From assembly GCF_030411995.1 (NCBI RefSeq), contig NZ_JASNRC010000002.1, positions 434,001-498,000 of the forward strand: a stretch of DNA of 64,000 bases, read 5' to 3'. Made by a program: the position numbers and the translations under genes. Shown piece by piece: positions 1 to 8,322 of the stretch. Source of the DNA: Massilia sp. YIM B02769 (GTDB lineage: Bacteria > Pseudomonadota > Gammaproteobacteria > Burkholderiales > Burkholderiaceae_D). Every line of letters begins with the position of its first letter. The stretch's first letter is position 1. A model generated the notes under the pieces. The model was given only the letters and a program-made list of their open reading frames with translations, made no database searches and had not been told where the DNA came from.

Positions 1-1257
1 TGCGGGATCGGCATACAAGGTCACGCCATCGGCCCATGCGGCGCGCCAGACCGGCAGCGGCCGGGTATGGGTGCCGGCCTCCCCCGCCGGCTCGCGCGAA
101 TAATACAAACCATCGTACTGCGCCAGCCGCGTCAGCACCGGCGCGCCCGCCCCCGCCTCGTCGACACGCAGCGTGGACAAGGCGGCCGTGACGGCGGCGC
201 GCGGCAAGGCCGGCAGCACGGCTTCATTGGCACGGTCCGCGCTCACCAGCACCTGGTCGGCCGGGCCCGCCGCGCCGCGCAGGCGATACCAGCTGCGGCC
301 CTGCAGCTGCACCAGGTCGATCTCGCGCGTTGCCGGCCGCGCGGCCAGTGCCAGCGCCTGCGCCGGGTTGACGCGGAGCGCGGCCGGCTCGCCAATCCAG
401 GCCGTGCGCTCGCCCGGCGTCGCACCGCGCGGCGAAAACACCCCGAAGGGATTCATCGACAACAGACCGGAGAATATCCAGGTCACGCAGGCCACGCCCG
501 CGGCCAGCCCCACGATATGGTGCCAGCGCATCCAGAACTTCCGATACGGAATCCACCGGCTGCGGTTCAGGTACAGCTGCCAGACGCCCAGCGCCAGGCC
601 GCTCGCGGCCAGCAAGACGCCCGGCAGCGACAGCCACACCACCACCCCGTTCCACAATTCCGGCCAGCGCCGCAGCTGGGTGAAGTACAGCCAGTGTGGC
701 ACCGCGCCGACCCAGTTCCAGGCGCGCTCGGCGCGGCGCGTGTCGAGCACCACCTCGGCGGCGCCGGGCGAGACATACAGTTCCAGCCCGTCGGCGCCGG
801 CCATCGCCACGCGCACCAGCGGCCGGTGCGGGTTGTAGCCCTGCGCGACCGTCCACTGGTCGCGTTCCAGGCGTTCGGCATGCAGGGCGCGGCGGCCGCT
901 GAAGCGCTCCGCCACCTGCGCCGCCTCGGCGTCGGACAGGGCCGCCAGCGCCGCGCCGTCGCGCGCATCGAGGGTGAGCCAGCGCTTGTCGCTGCTTAGT
1001 ATGCGCCACACCGGCACCACGCCGTGCATGCCCAGGCGCGCCTCGCTGAAGGCGACATCGGCGCGCGCCGCAGCCTCCTGCGCGCCCAGGCAGCAGCCGT
1101 CCAGGCGCAGCGGCGCCGTCCCGGCCAGGCGCTCGTCCACGCCCAGGGCGGGAAACGGCACGTAGACCATCACGATGCCGCTGGCGAACCACATCAAAAA
1201 TAGCAGCGCCAGGCCCACGCCCAGCCATTTGTGCAGGAAGATCAGCGCCTTTTTCAT
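1..1257 (-). CDS. PepSY-domain membrane protein, 3' end cut by window edge
   Basis: The reading frame is open from an ATG at 1257 to the left edge of the window (419 codons, no stop seen), so the C-terminus is missing. The product starts with HKWLGVGLALLFLMW, the usual first transmembrane helix of PepSY-associated membrane proteins. A large periplasmic part follows, then a second hydrophobic stretch (about residues 190-215) and an HHIVGLAAGV helix near residue 235. Proteins of this family often sit beside TonB receptors and are thought to help release or reduce the imported metal chelate at the inner membrane. Here the start lies 7 nt after the stop of a TonB-dependent receptor, so the two are almost surely co-transcribed and both under the upstream cobalamin riboswitch. 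The substrate is not known; a link to corrinoid uptake is inferred from the riboswitch only. Confidence 0.85.
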   Translation of the reverse strand, partial: MKKALIFLHKWLGVGLALLFLMWFASGIVMVYVPFPALGVDERLAGTAPLRLDGCCLGAQEAAARADVAFSEARLGMHGVVPVWRILSSDKRWLTLDARDGAALAALSDAEAAQVAERFSGRRALHAERLERDQWTVAQGYNPHRPLVRVAMAGADGLELYVSPGAAEVVLDTRRAERAWNWVGAVPHWLYFTQLRRWPELWNGVVVWLSLPGVLLAASGLALGVWQLYLNRSRWIPYRKFWMRWHHIVGLAAGVACVTWIFSGLLSMNPFGVFSPRGATPGERTAWIGEPAALRVNPAQALALAARPATREIDLVQLQGRSWYRLRGAAGPADQVLVSADRANEAVLPALPRAAVTAALSTLRVDEAGAGAPVLTRLAQYDGLYYSREPAGEAGTHTRPLPVWRAAWADGVTLYADPA

Positions 1258-1264
1258 CGGCGCG

Positions 1265-3385
1265 TCAGAAGCTGGAGCGCGCCGTCAGCTGCACGGTGCG
1301 CGGCGCGCCCAGCAGCCAGCGCAGGCCACCGCTGCCGGACAAGGCATAGTCGCGGTCGGCCAGGTTCTTGACGGCCAGCGTCAGGGTCAGCGCAGGCGAC
1401 TGGCGCCAGGCCAGGGAGGCGTCGAGCACGGTGTATGCCGGCAGGCTGACCGTGTTCGCCGCATTCGATTCGCGCAGGCCGACGTAGCGCGCACCCAGGC
1501 CGGCATCCCACTGCGGCAGGAAGCGGTAGCGGGTCCAGACGCTGGCGGTACGTTCCGGCACGCCGGCCGGGGTATTGCCGTCGCGCGAGACCGCCTGGCC
1601 GGCCACGACCTCCTTGAAATCGTCGTAGCGGGCGCGCAGCACGGCGGCGTTCGCGTCGATCGTCCAGCCGCGCAGGAGCTCGGCGGCAAAGGCGACTTCG
1701 AGCCCGGTCGAGGATTGCTGGCCGATCTGCTGGGCCACGCCCGGGTTGTCCGGATCGCGCGACAGCAAATTGCGCTTCTCGATGCGGTAGGCGGCCAGCG
1801 TCCACTCGCCTTTCAGCGCCGGCAGCGCGCCCTTGGCGCCGAACTCGAGCTGGCGGCCGCGGGTCAGGTCGAAGCTCACCGAGCCGTTCGGCAGCGCCAG
1901 CGCGCCGCTCAATGGATCGGTGGCGGTGCCGAACTGGCCGTAGACCGACACCTGCGCATTCGGCGACCACACCGCGCCCAGACGTCCGGTGACCGGCGCA
2001 TACTTCTTGCCCAGGGCGACCCCGCTGCGCAAATCGCGGTGATCGAAATCCATGGCGTCGCGGCGCAGGCCGGCCACCATCTTCCAGCCGGGGGCGATGT
2101 CGAGCATGTCTTCGGCATACAGCGCGCGCGTTTCCAGTTCGGCGCGGCGGCCGGGGATGGTCGGCACCGGGCTCACGAACAGTCCCGGCGCGAAGTCGTA
2201 AGGGTCGACCGTGCTGGCGCCGCCATACGGCGCGTTATTGCTGTGCACCAGGCGCGTGCGGTACCAGTCGAAGCCGACCACCACCCGGTTCGCCAGGCCG
2301 CCGATGCGGCCGTCGACGACCGCGTCGAAGCGGTTGCCATACTGCTCCTGGTCGTGCAGGATTTCCAGGTAGTCGCCACGGTTCACCATGGTGCCGGCGG
2401 CGTTCAGGGTATAGGTTTCGGCGTTACGCCAGTGGCGCTTGCTGGTCAGGTAGTAGCTCTCGTTACGCAGGCGCACTCCCGGTGCGGCGCGGTAATCCAG
2501 GCGCAGGCGGCCGATGCGGTCGTTGTAGCGCACCAGGGCGTCGTCGACGTTGAAGCTGATGCGGCGCAGGCTGGGGTCGGGTTTTCCATTACGCAGCGGC
2601 GTGCCGAAGTAGCGCGCGTCGTCGTTGCGGCCCGCGTCCAGGCTCAGGGTCGCGCTCAGGTCGGCGTTGACGCGCCAGGCCAGCGCGCCCGATACATTCT
2701 GGCGCTCGTAGCCGTTGTCGCGCCGGTAGCCGTCGCTCTTTTCCGCGTCGGCGTACAGCGAGTAGGCCAGGCTGTCGTCGATCGGTCCGCTGAAGCCGAC
2801 GCCGGCCTGCCAGGTGCCGTACGAGCCGGCGCCGAACAGGGCTTCGCGGCGGCTGCGCCCGAACTGCGGCTGCTTCGTCACGTAGTTCACGGCCGCGCCG
2901 ATGGCGCCGTCGCCATACAGCACCGATGCCGGGCCGCGCAGCACTTCCACCGCTTCGAGCGGCCAGGTGGAGAACGGGTAGCTGATGGTGCCGGCGGCAA
3001 CCACCAGGCGCGTGCCGTCCACCAGCTGGGCCACCGAATTGTGGCCGCCGAAGCCGCGCGCCGACAGGCTGCTGCCGCCATTGCCCGGCGCCGGCGCCTC
3101 GCTCATGCCGGGCATGCGAATGGCCACGTCCTGGGCGCGCGTGAGGCTGCGTTCGGCGATGTCGGCGGCGCCCAGCGTGCTGACGCTGGCCGGCGTCTCG
3201 CGTGCGCTCAGGCCCAGGCGCGAGCCGGTGCCGTTGCTGTCGTCGAGCGACAGGCCGGCCGGCGCCTGGCGCGACTCGGTGATGTGGACGGTGGCGAGGG
3301 GCTGCTCTTCGGCCTTGCCGTGGGCAGAAGCGGCGAGCGCGAGCGAAGCGGCGGCCCACGCCGCCTTTTTCAAGCGAAGGTTCAT
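1265..3385 (-). CDS. TonB-dependent outer-membrane receptor under cobalamin control
   Basis: This 706-residue protein has a signal peptide (residues 1 to about 25, ending ASAHGKAEE). A TonB-dependent plug follows (VEVLRGPASVLYGDGAIGAAVNY near residues 145-165), then a long beta-barrel ending in phenylalanine, as outer-membrane barrels usually do. Its plug resembles the siderophore receptor type more than classical BtuB. The 5' leader carries a cobalamin riboswitch, which is strong evidence that expression is repressed when B12 is plentiful. The likely cargo is therefore a corrinoid or a B12-linked metal complex, although sequence alone does not settle this. The PepSY membrane gene follows 7 nt downstream. 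The start ATG gives a proper signal peptide with nothing plausible further upstream. Confidence 0.93.
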   Translation of the reverse strand: MNLRLKKAAWAAASLALAASAHGKAEEQPLATVHITESRQAPAGLSLDDSNGTGSRLGLSARETPASVSTLGAADIAERSLTRAQDVAIRMPGMSEAPAPGNGGSSLSARGFGGHNSVAQLVDGTRLVVAAGTISYPFSTWPLEAVEVLRGPASVLYGDGAIGAAVNYVTKQPQFGRSRREALFGAGSYGTWQAGVGFSGPIDDSLAYSLYADAEKSDGYRRDNGYERQNVSGALAWRVNADLSATLSLDAGRNDDARYFGTPLRNGKPDPSLRRISFNVDDALVRYNDRIGRLRLDYRAAPGVRLRNESYYLTSKRHWRNAETYTLNAAGTMVNRGDYLEILHDQEQYGNRFDAVVDGRIGGLANRVVVGFDWYRTRLVHSNNAPYGGASTVDPYDFAPGLFVSPVPTIPGRRAELETRALYAEDMLDIAPGWKMVAGLRRDAMDFDHRDLRSGVALGKKYAPVTGRLGAVWSPNAQVSVYGQFGTATDPLSGALALPNGSVSFDLTRGRQLEFGAKGALPALKGEWTLAAYRIEKRNLLSRDPDNPGVAQQIGQQSSTGLEVAFAAELLRGWTIDANAAVLRARYDDFKEVVAGQAVSRDGNTPAGVPERTASVWTRYRFLPQWDAGLGARYVGLRESNAANTVSLPAYTVLDASLAWRQSPALTLTLAVKNLADRDYALSGSGGLRWLLGAPRTVQLTARSSF

Positions 3386-3530
3386 GACGATCCCGGAAAG
3401 TGACCGGTGCGCGCCGGTTTCCTTCTACGGACGCGCCGGGGCCTGCGAAACCGCGCGCGCAAGAAAGCGGCGCATGCGTCCGCACGCCATGCACAAGCCA
3501 AAGCCGGAAAAACAACGCACACCCAACAGA

Positions 3531-3552
3531 CAAGACCACACCCCGGGTCTTG
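3531..3552 (-). promoter_or_regulatory. Hairpin just downstream of the cobalamin aptamer
   Basis: A perfect 7-bp stem (CAAGACC/GGTCTTG) with an 8-nt loop begins about 12 nt after the aptamer on the transcribed strand. It may be part of the expression platform of the riboswitch. It is not followed directly by a T-run, so it is not a textbook terminator, and the gene start is about 145 nt further on. Confidence 0.4.
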
Positions 3553-3564
3553 CACAATCAATGT

Positions 3565-3762
3565 GAACGGCCGGTCTTCTGGCTCGCCGTCGTCCTCCCC
3601 GGTTCCTGCCTTCCCGCGCTGGTAGTCCCAGATGCAGTGGCGTTGAACCGGTTCGTCAGGCTTACAGCAGCGGGGGCTGCGCCGGAATGGCGGGGATGGC
3701 TATCCCGCGCGTCACCGGCTTCCCGTTTCACCCTTCCATCGGTCGATGGAAGGACACCGTTC
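3565..3762 (-). promoter_or_regulatory. Cobalamin (B12) riboswitch
   Basis: Read on the minus strand, the segment is closed by a terminal helix GAACGG/CCGTTC. It contains the conserved core piece GCAGCCCCCGCTGCTGTAA, and near its 3' end a full B12 box, GAGCCAGAAGACCGGCC (3569-3585). Length of about 198 nt and order of elements match the cobalamin riboswitch family. It lies in the leader of the TonB receptor that starts at 3385, so it should switch off the receptor and the PepSY gene when adenosylcobalamin or a related corrinoid binds. Confidence 0.95.
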
Positions 3763-3865
3763 ACTCAAGCGGGGGATTGTACCGTCAAGTGTCGAGGCTT
3801 GTCATCGGATAAAGAGGCGCATGCCGCTAGAATGAAAGCCCATTGGCCCGATGCGGAGCGTCGAC

Positions 3866-4612
3866 ATGAAAAACCGCCCCTACCTGTCCGAAGTCAGCCT
3901 CAAGCCGTCGGCCGCCGCGCACGCGGGCGCGTTTCCGTTTTCCCTGCCCGTGGTGCGTTCGCTCGGCCGCTTGCCCATGCATCCGCAGGTGACCTTTTTC
4001 GTTGGTGAAAACGGCTCGGGCAAGTCGACGCTGCTGGAAGCGATCGCGGTGGCGATGGGGCTGAATGCCGAAGGCGGCAGCCGCAATTTCAATTTCACGA
4101 CGCGCGCCTCGCACTCGGCCCTGCACGAACACCTGCGCCTGGTACGCGGCATCTCGCTACCGCGCGACGCCTACTTCCTGCGCGCCGAAAGCTTCTTCAA
4201 CGTCAGTACCGAGATCGACAGGCTGGACCGCGAACCCGGCGGATCGGGCCTCATCGATTCCTACGGCGGCAAGTCGCTGCACGAGCAATCGCACGGCGAA
4301 GCCTTCCTCACCCTGTTCATGGAACGCTTCGGCGGCAGAAGCTTCTTCGTCCTCGACGAACCCGAGGCCGCCCTCTCGCCGCAGCGCCAGCTCGCCATGC
4401 TGAGCCGCCTGCACGACCTGGTGCGCGAGGGCAGCCAGTTCCTGGTCGCGACCCATTCGCCGATCCTGATGGCCTACCCGGACGCCATCATCTACGAGTG
4501 CGGCGCCGGCGGCATCCGCAAGGTGGCCTACGAAGACACCGAACACTACCGCGTGATGCACGACTTCATCGCCAACCCGCAGCGCATGCTGAAGGTGCTG
4601 CTGGAGGATTGA
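3866..4612 (+). CDS. AAA-family ATPase (ABC-type fold, RecF/SMC-like)
   Basis: The 248-residue product has a Walker A motif (VGENGSGKST, about residues 46-55) and a Walker B with the usual catalytic glutamate (FFVLDEPEAALSP, near residues 164-176). A late THSPILMA motif follows, typical of small stand-alone ABC-type ATPases that act in the cytoplasm. The upstream ATG at 3851 is in frame, but the ATG at 3866 is preceded by GGAG at 7 nt and is preferred. No membrane partner is encoded nearby, so this is not a transporter. It converges with the histidine kinase gene with only 10 nt between the stops. The biological role is unknown; members of this family are common single genes in proteobacteria. 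Confidence 0.85.
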   Translation: MKNRPYLSEVSLKPSAAAHAGAFPFSLPVVRSLGRLPMHPQVTFFVGENGSGKSTLLEAIAVAMGLNAEGGSRNFNFTTRASHSALHEHLRLVRGISLPRDAYFLRAESFFNVSTEIDRLDREPGGSGLIDSYGGKSLHEQSHGEAFLTLFMERFGGRSFFVLDEPEAALSPQRQLAMLSRLHDLVREGSQFLVATHSPILMAYPDAIIYECGAGGIRKVAYEDTEHYRVMHDFIANPQRMLKVLLED

Positions 4613-4622
4613 ACCCTTCCCG

Positions 4623-6293
4623 TCATCGACCGGCTCCCTCGAGCGCGCTGGAGATGGCCTGGGCCAACGCCGCCAGCGTGTAGGGTTTGCGCAGGAACTG
4701 GACCTGCAGCGACGCCAGCCGGCCCGGATCGACCAGGTAGCCGCTGGTCAGCACCACCGGCAGGCCGGGGTGGCGGCTGGCGAGCCAGTGCACCAGGCCG
4801 ATGCCATCCATACTGCCCGGCATCATCACATCCGACAGGACCAGGTCGATCTCGCTGAAGTCGGCCTCGATGGCGGCGTCGGCGCTGTCGACCAGCACGA
4901 TCTCGGCGTCGAGCACGGACAGCAGCGACGACATGGTTTCCGCCACGACCGGGTTGTCCTCGACGCACAGGATACGCGCGCCGGCCAGCGCATGCGCGGA
5001 CACCTCGGTTGCGGCGGCCTGGCTCGCCTGGGCCTCGCCGGCGCCGCGTGGCAGCAGCATGCCCACCGTGGTGCCGCGCCGTTCGCGCCGGATAAAGGCA
5101 AGGCCGTGGCTCTGGCTGGCAAAGCCATGGACCTGGGACAGGCCCAGGCCGGTTCCCTTGCCGACCGACTTGGTCGTGAAGAAGGGCTCGAAGGCCTGGC
5201 GCGCGGTTTCTTCGGACATGCCTGCGCCGTCGTCGGTGAGGGTAATGCAGACGTAGTCGCCGTCCAGATCCTCGCCTTCCGGCCAGGCCGGATCGGGTAA
5301 AGACATGTTCCGGGCCGCCAGCACCAGGCGGCCGCCCTCGGGCATGGCATCGCGCGCATTGCCGGCGATGTTCAGGAGGGCCGCGTCGAGCTGGGCGGGA
5401 TCGACCGATACCGGCCACAAGGCATGCATGAGGAGCAGCTCCAGGGCGACTGCGGGACCGCCCGCCGCGCGCAGCATGTCGGCCGCGGCATGCAGGTACA
5501 GCGACAAGTCCAGGGTGACGTTGTTCAGGGGCTGGCGCCGCGCATAGGCGAGCAGCTGCTGGGTGAGCGCCGCGCCGTGTCCCGCCGCGCGCCGGATGCT
5601 GTCGAGCGCCCGCCCGGTACGTTCGTTGGCGTCCTTGGCAAGCAGCATGCGCAGCAGGGTCTCCGAGCCCGAGATCACTTGCAGGATGTTGTTGAAATCG
5701 TGGGCCACGCCGCCCGTCAGGCGCCCCAGCGACTCCAGCCGGCGCGCCTCGGCCAGCGCGCGCTCGGCGCGGCGGCGCTCGCCGATCTCGCGCTCCAGCG
5801 AAGCGGTGCGTTCCTCCACGGCCGCTTCGAGCGTACTGGCATGCCGCTCGAGCGCCTGCCAGTGCGCGCGCACGGCGAACTGCAGGCGGCGCGTGCGCAG
5901 GGCCGCGCGGATCGACATCAGCAGCACTTCGCGCGCCGTCGGCCGTTCGAGCAGGGTGATGTTGCCGATGCGCGCCAGACGCGCGAAGCGCTGGCTGTCG
6001 ATCTTTGCCAGGTCGGGTCCGGCCAGGGCCAGGAATGGCAGGTCGGACCATGCCGGCTGGCGCCGCAGGGCGGCGTCGAGATCGTCCAGCGCGCAGCGTG
6101 CCAGTCCCTCCTCGGTGACGACGGCGCACCATGCCTGTTCGTCCAGGCTGGCGTAGAAGCTCGCGGCATCGGCGCAGGCGCGCACGGCCACGCCTTCGGC
6201 TTCCAGCATCCCGCGCAGCGCCGCCGCGTCGCCCTCGACCGGCGCGAAGACGACGGCGCTGGCGGCGCCGGGGGCGCTTTCGTCAGGACTCAA
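4623..6293 (-). CDS. Hybrid sensor histidine kinase with pseudo-receiver and receiver domains
   Basis: From the N-terminus there is a receiver-like domain (about residues 10-130) without the phospho-acceptor aspartate where it is expected. A coiled coil follows, then a HisKA domain with the H-box GGVAHDFNNIL, an HATPase domain (NIAGNARDAMPEGG, DDGAGM, GTGLGLS) and a C-terminal receiver with acceptor Asp in LVLSDVMMPG. There is no transmembrane segment, so it is cytoplasmic. The gene overlaps the end of the KaiC-like gene by 11 nt if translation begins at the TTG at 6293. An in-frame ATG at 6356 would overlap by 74 nt and would add residues that look like noise, so TTG is chosen. Co-translation with the KaiC-like gene suggests that the two proteins work in one signalling route. 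Confidence 0.88.
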   Translation of the reverse strand: MSPDESAPGAASAVVFAPVEGDAAALRGMLEAEGVAVRACADAASFYASLDEQAWCAVVTEEGLARCALDDLDAALRRQPAWSDLPFLALAGPDLAKIDSQRFARLARIGNITLLERPTAREVLLMSIRAALRTRRLQFAVRAHWQALERHASTLEAAVEERTASLEREIGERRRAERALAEARRLESLGRLTGGVAHDFNNILQVISGSETLLRMLLAKDANERTGRALDSIRRAAGHGAALTQQLLAYARRQPLNNVTLDLSLYLHAAADMLRAAGGPAVALELLLMHALWPVSVDPAQLDAALLNIAGNARDAMPEGGRLVLAARNMSLPDPAWPEGEDLDGDYVCITLTDDGAGMSEETARQAFEPFFTTKSVGKGTGLGLSQVHGFASQSHGLAFIRRERRGTTVGMLLPRGAGEAQASQAAATEVSAHALAGARILCVEDNPVVAETMSSLLSVLDAEIVLVDSADAAIEADFSEIDLVLSDVMMPGSMDGIGLVHWLASRHPGLPVVLTSGYLVDPGRLASLQVQFLRKPYTLAALAQAISSALEGAGR

Positions 6294-7728
6294 GATTCGC
6301 CACCCCGATCTCGTCGACCGGCACCGCGACGCGGCCGCCGATCTCGATGCCTGCATCGGTCAGGTGCAGTTCGCACACGTCGTGCTCGTGCCGACCGTCG
6401 CGCCGCTTCAGGGCGCAGATCGCCTTGTGCACGACGTTCTCGTGCTCGTAGTAGCGCAGCGAGATGATGTTGTCGGTGATGATGCTCAGCGCATCCGGCT
6501 CCTTCGAGGTATCCAGCCGGGCCGAATGCGCGCCGATGATGATCGACGTCACGTTCATGTTGCTCAGGTAGGAAAACAGTTCGTTCATCTGCAGCAGCAG
6601 CGACTTTTCCTCGCGGATGACGTCGAGGTAGGAGTTGATGCAGTCGATGATGACCAGGCGCGCACCGCGGTCCTCGACGATGCGCCGCACTTTCCAGATG
6701 AATTCTCCCGGCGAGATGCGCGAGGGATTGACGCGCTGCAGGTGGAAGCGGCGCTGCTCGTCGGTCGCGGCATCCTGGTGCATGTGCGCGACCATGCGCG
6801 AACGCAGCGTGCTTTCGGATTCGTCGAAGCTGAAGTAACCGACATGGCAGCCGCTTTCCACCGCCGCCAGCGCATATTGCAGGGCCACGGTGGACTTGCC
6901 GGAGCCGGAAGGGCCGACGATCATGGTGGAGCTGCCGGCGCTCAGGGCGCCGCCGACAAGCCGGTCGAGGCTCTCGACATTGCTGGACATGTCGCGCACG
7001 CCGTCCTCGCGCCGGTGCTCCTGTGCGATCAGGCTGGGGAAGACCAGGATCTCGCTCTTCTGGATCGCGTAATCGTGCCAGCCGCTCTGGAAGTCGCCGC
7101 CGCGCAGTTTGACGACGCGCAGGCGGCGCCGCGCCGCGCCGAAGCTGCGCTCCAGCTGCTCCAGCGTCACCACACCGTGCACCGCGCTCTGCAGCTCGTA
7201 TTCGCGGCCGTCGGAGGTCAGGTCGTCGAGCATCATGACCGTGGCATCGAGCCCGGCCAGGCGCTGGCGCAGGTCGATGATCTGGCGTCGGTAATGCGGA
7301 CTGTCGCGGGCCAGCAGGCGTACCTCGACCATCGAATCGATGACCACGCGCTCGGCCCCGCTTTCGGCAATCCGGTCGGCGATCCGGCCCACCAGGGCCG
7401 ACAGTTCGGTGTCGGTCGGCAGCAAGATGGTCTGCGCCGAGGCCGTCTCCGGCGGCAGGGGCATGATTTCCTCGACCGCGATCCCGTCCAGCAACCAGCC
7501 GTGGCTGCGCGCGGTGGCCAGCAGTTCTTCGCGGCTTTCGGACAGGGTCAGGTAAAGGCAGCGCTGGCCGGTGGAGGCGCCGTGGATCAGGTAGCGCAGG
7601 CCGAGCGTGGTCTTGCCGGTGCCGGGCCGGCCTTCGATCAGGTGCACGCGTTGGCGGATCAGGCCGCCGCGCAGGACAGCATCCAGTTCGGGAATGCCGG
7701 TAGGAATTCTTTCGATATCGTGGTGCAT
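6283..7728 (-). CDS. KaiC-like double RecA-fold ATPase
   Basis: This 481-residue protein has two KaiC/RecA-type ATPase domains. The first has Walker A GRPGTGKT at residues 33-40, the second GPSGSGKST at 272-280. KaiC is the ATPase and autokinase of the cyanobacterial clock; proteobacterial homologues of this tandem layout are not clock proteins in most cases and are often paired with histidine kinases, as here. The start at 7728 (HHDIERIPTGIPELD) matches the family N-terminus; a longer frame up to 7839 adds unrelated residues. No kaiA or kaiB gene is seen in the window. The control region is within 7729-7869, which has AT-rich stretches. Confidence 0.9.
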   Translation of the reverse strand: MHHDIERIPTGIPELDAVLRGGLIRQRVHLIEGRPGTGKTTLGLRYLIHGASTGQRCLYLTLSESREELLATARSHGWLLDGIAVEEIMPLPPETASAQTILLPTDTELSALVGRIADRIAESGAERVVIDSMVEVRLLARDSPHYRRQIIDLRQRLAGLDATVMMLDDLTSDGREYELQSAVHGVVTLEQLERSFGAARRRLRVVKLRGGDFQSGWHDYAIQKSEILVFPSLIAQEHRREDGVRDMSSNVESLDRLVGGALSAGSSTMIVGPSGSGKSTVALQYALAAVESGCHVGYFSFDESESTLRSRMVAHMHQDAATDEQRRFHLQRVNPSRISPGEFIWKVRRIVEDRGARLVIIDCINSYLDVIREEKSLLLQMNELFSYLSNMNVTSIIIGAHSARLDTSKEPDALSIITDNIISLRYYEHENVVHKAICALKRRDGRHEHDVCELHLTDAGIEIGGRVAVPVDEIGVANLES

Positions 7729-7869
7729 GGCTGTCTTTGGAGAAAAAAATAAATGCCGCAGCGAAGAATTAACACTGTCTTGACATTCTAGACCATGCAG
7801 CGGACATATTATTTTTATCACAACAATGGAGTGCGGCAATATTCTTGCCGGTGCCGGATGCCGCCGCCG

Positions 7870-8322
7870 TCAGTGCAGGCGGATCTCCGCCACCATCTCG
7901 TGGTTGCAGTCGATCCCGATCTCGACGAAGCCGAAGCTTTTATAAAAGGCGCTGGCGCGCTCGTTGTGCGGGTGGTAGCAGATGTTGATGAGCCGGACGT
8001 CCGGCCGGGCCTTGATCTCGTCGAGCAGCAGTGCCATCGCACGCCGCCCGATGCCCTGCGACTGCAGCGGGAAGTCGACCATGAAGCGGTAGATGCCGTA
8101 GCAGCCGGGCCGGCCGTCGTCCTCGCGGTTGTACAGCGCGAAGCCGACCGGCCGCTCGTCCTGGTAGATCGCGCGCGGCACCAGCACGTCGTAGAACTTC
8201 GCCTGGGCGATCGAATAGGCATTGGTGTGCAGCAGGTCGCGCTGGTGCGCGGGCAGCTCCATGTCCATCAGCGCCTCGAAGTTTTCCTCGGTCACGTCAC
8301 GCAAGGTGATCGTCATGGTCAT
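7870..8322 (-). CDS. GNAT N-acetyltransferase, SpeG-like
   Basis: The 150-residue product has the GNAT fold. The acetyl-CoA binding motif A is QSQGIGRRAM, and the C-terminal strand region ASAFYKSFGF is typical. Overall similarity suggests the group of diamine or spermidine acetyltransferases, but the substrate cannot be fixed from sequence. Its ATG overlaps the stop of the glucokinase-RpiR gene (ATGA), so it is translationally coupled to it. A second in-frame ATG lies two codons later and could be the true start. Confidence 0.85.
   Translation of the reverse strand: MTMTITLRDVTEENFEALMDMELPAHQRDLLHTNAYSIAQAKFYDVLVPRAIYQDERPVGFALYNREDDGRPGCYGIYRFMVDFPLQSQGIGRRAMALLLDEIKARPDVRLINICYHPHNERASAFYKSFGFVEIGIDCNHEMVAEIRLH

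Noticed and set aside
1175-3403. Plus-strand frame of 742 codons opposite the TonB receptor
   Set aside because: It mirrors the receptor gene, is rich in Arg/Ala/Gln/His as GC-rich antisense frames are, and shows no domain or ribosome site.
7779-7815. TTGACA followed by an AT-rich stretch as a plus-strand promoter
   Set aside because: The spacing to the nearest TATTAT is 21 nt and no plus-strand gene follows.
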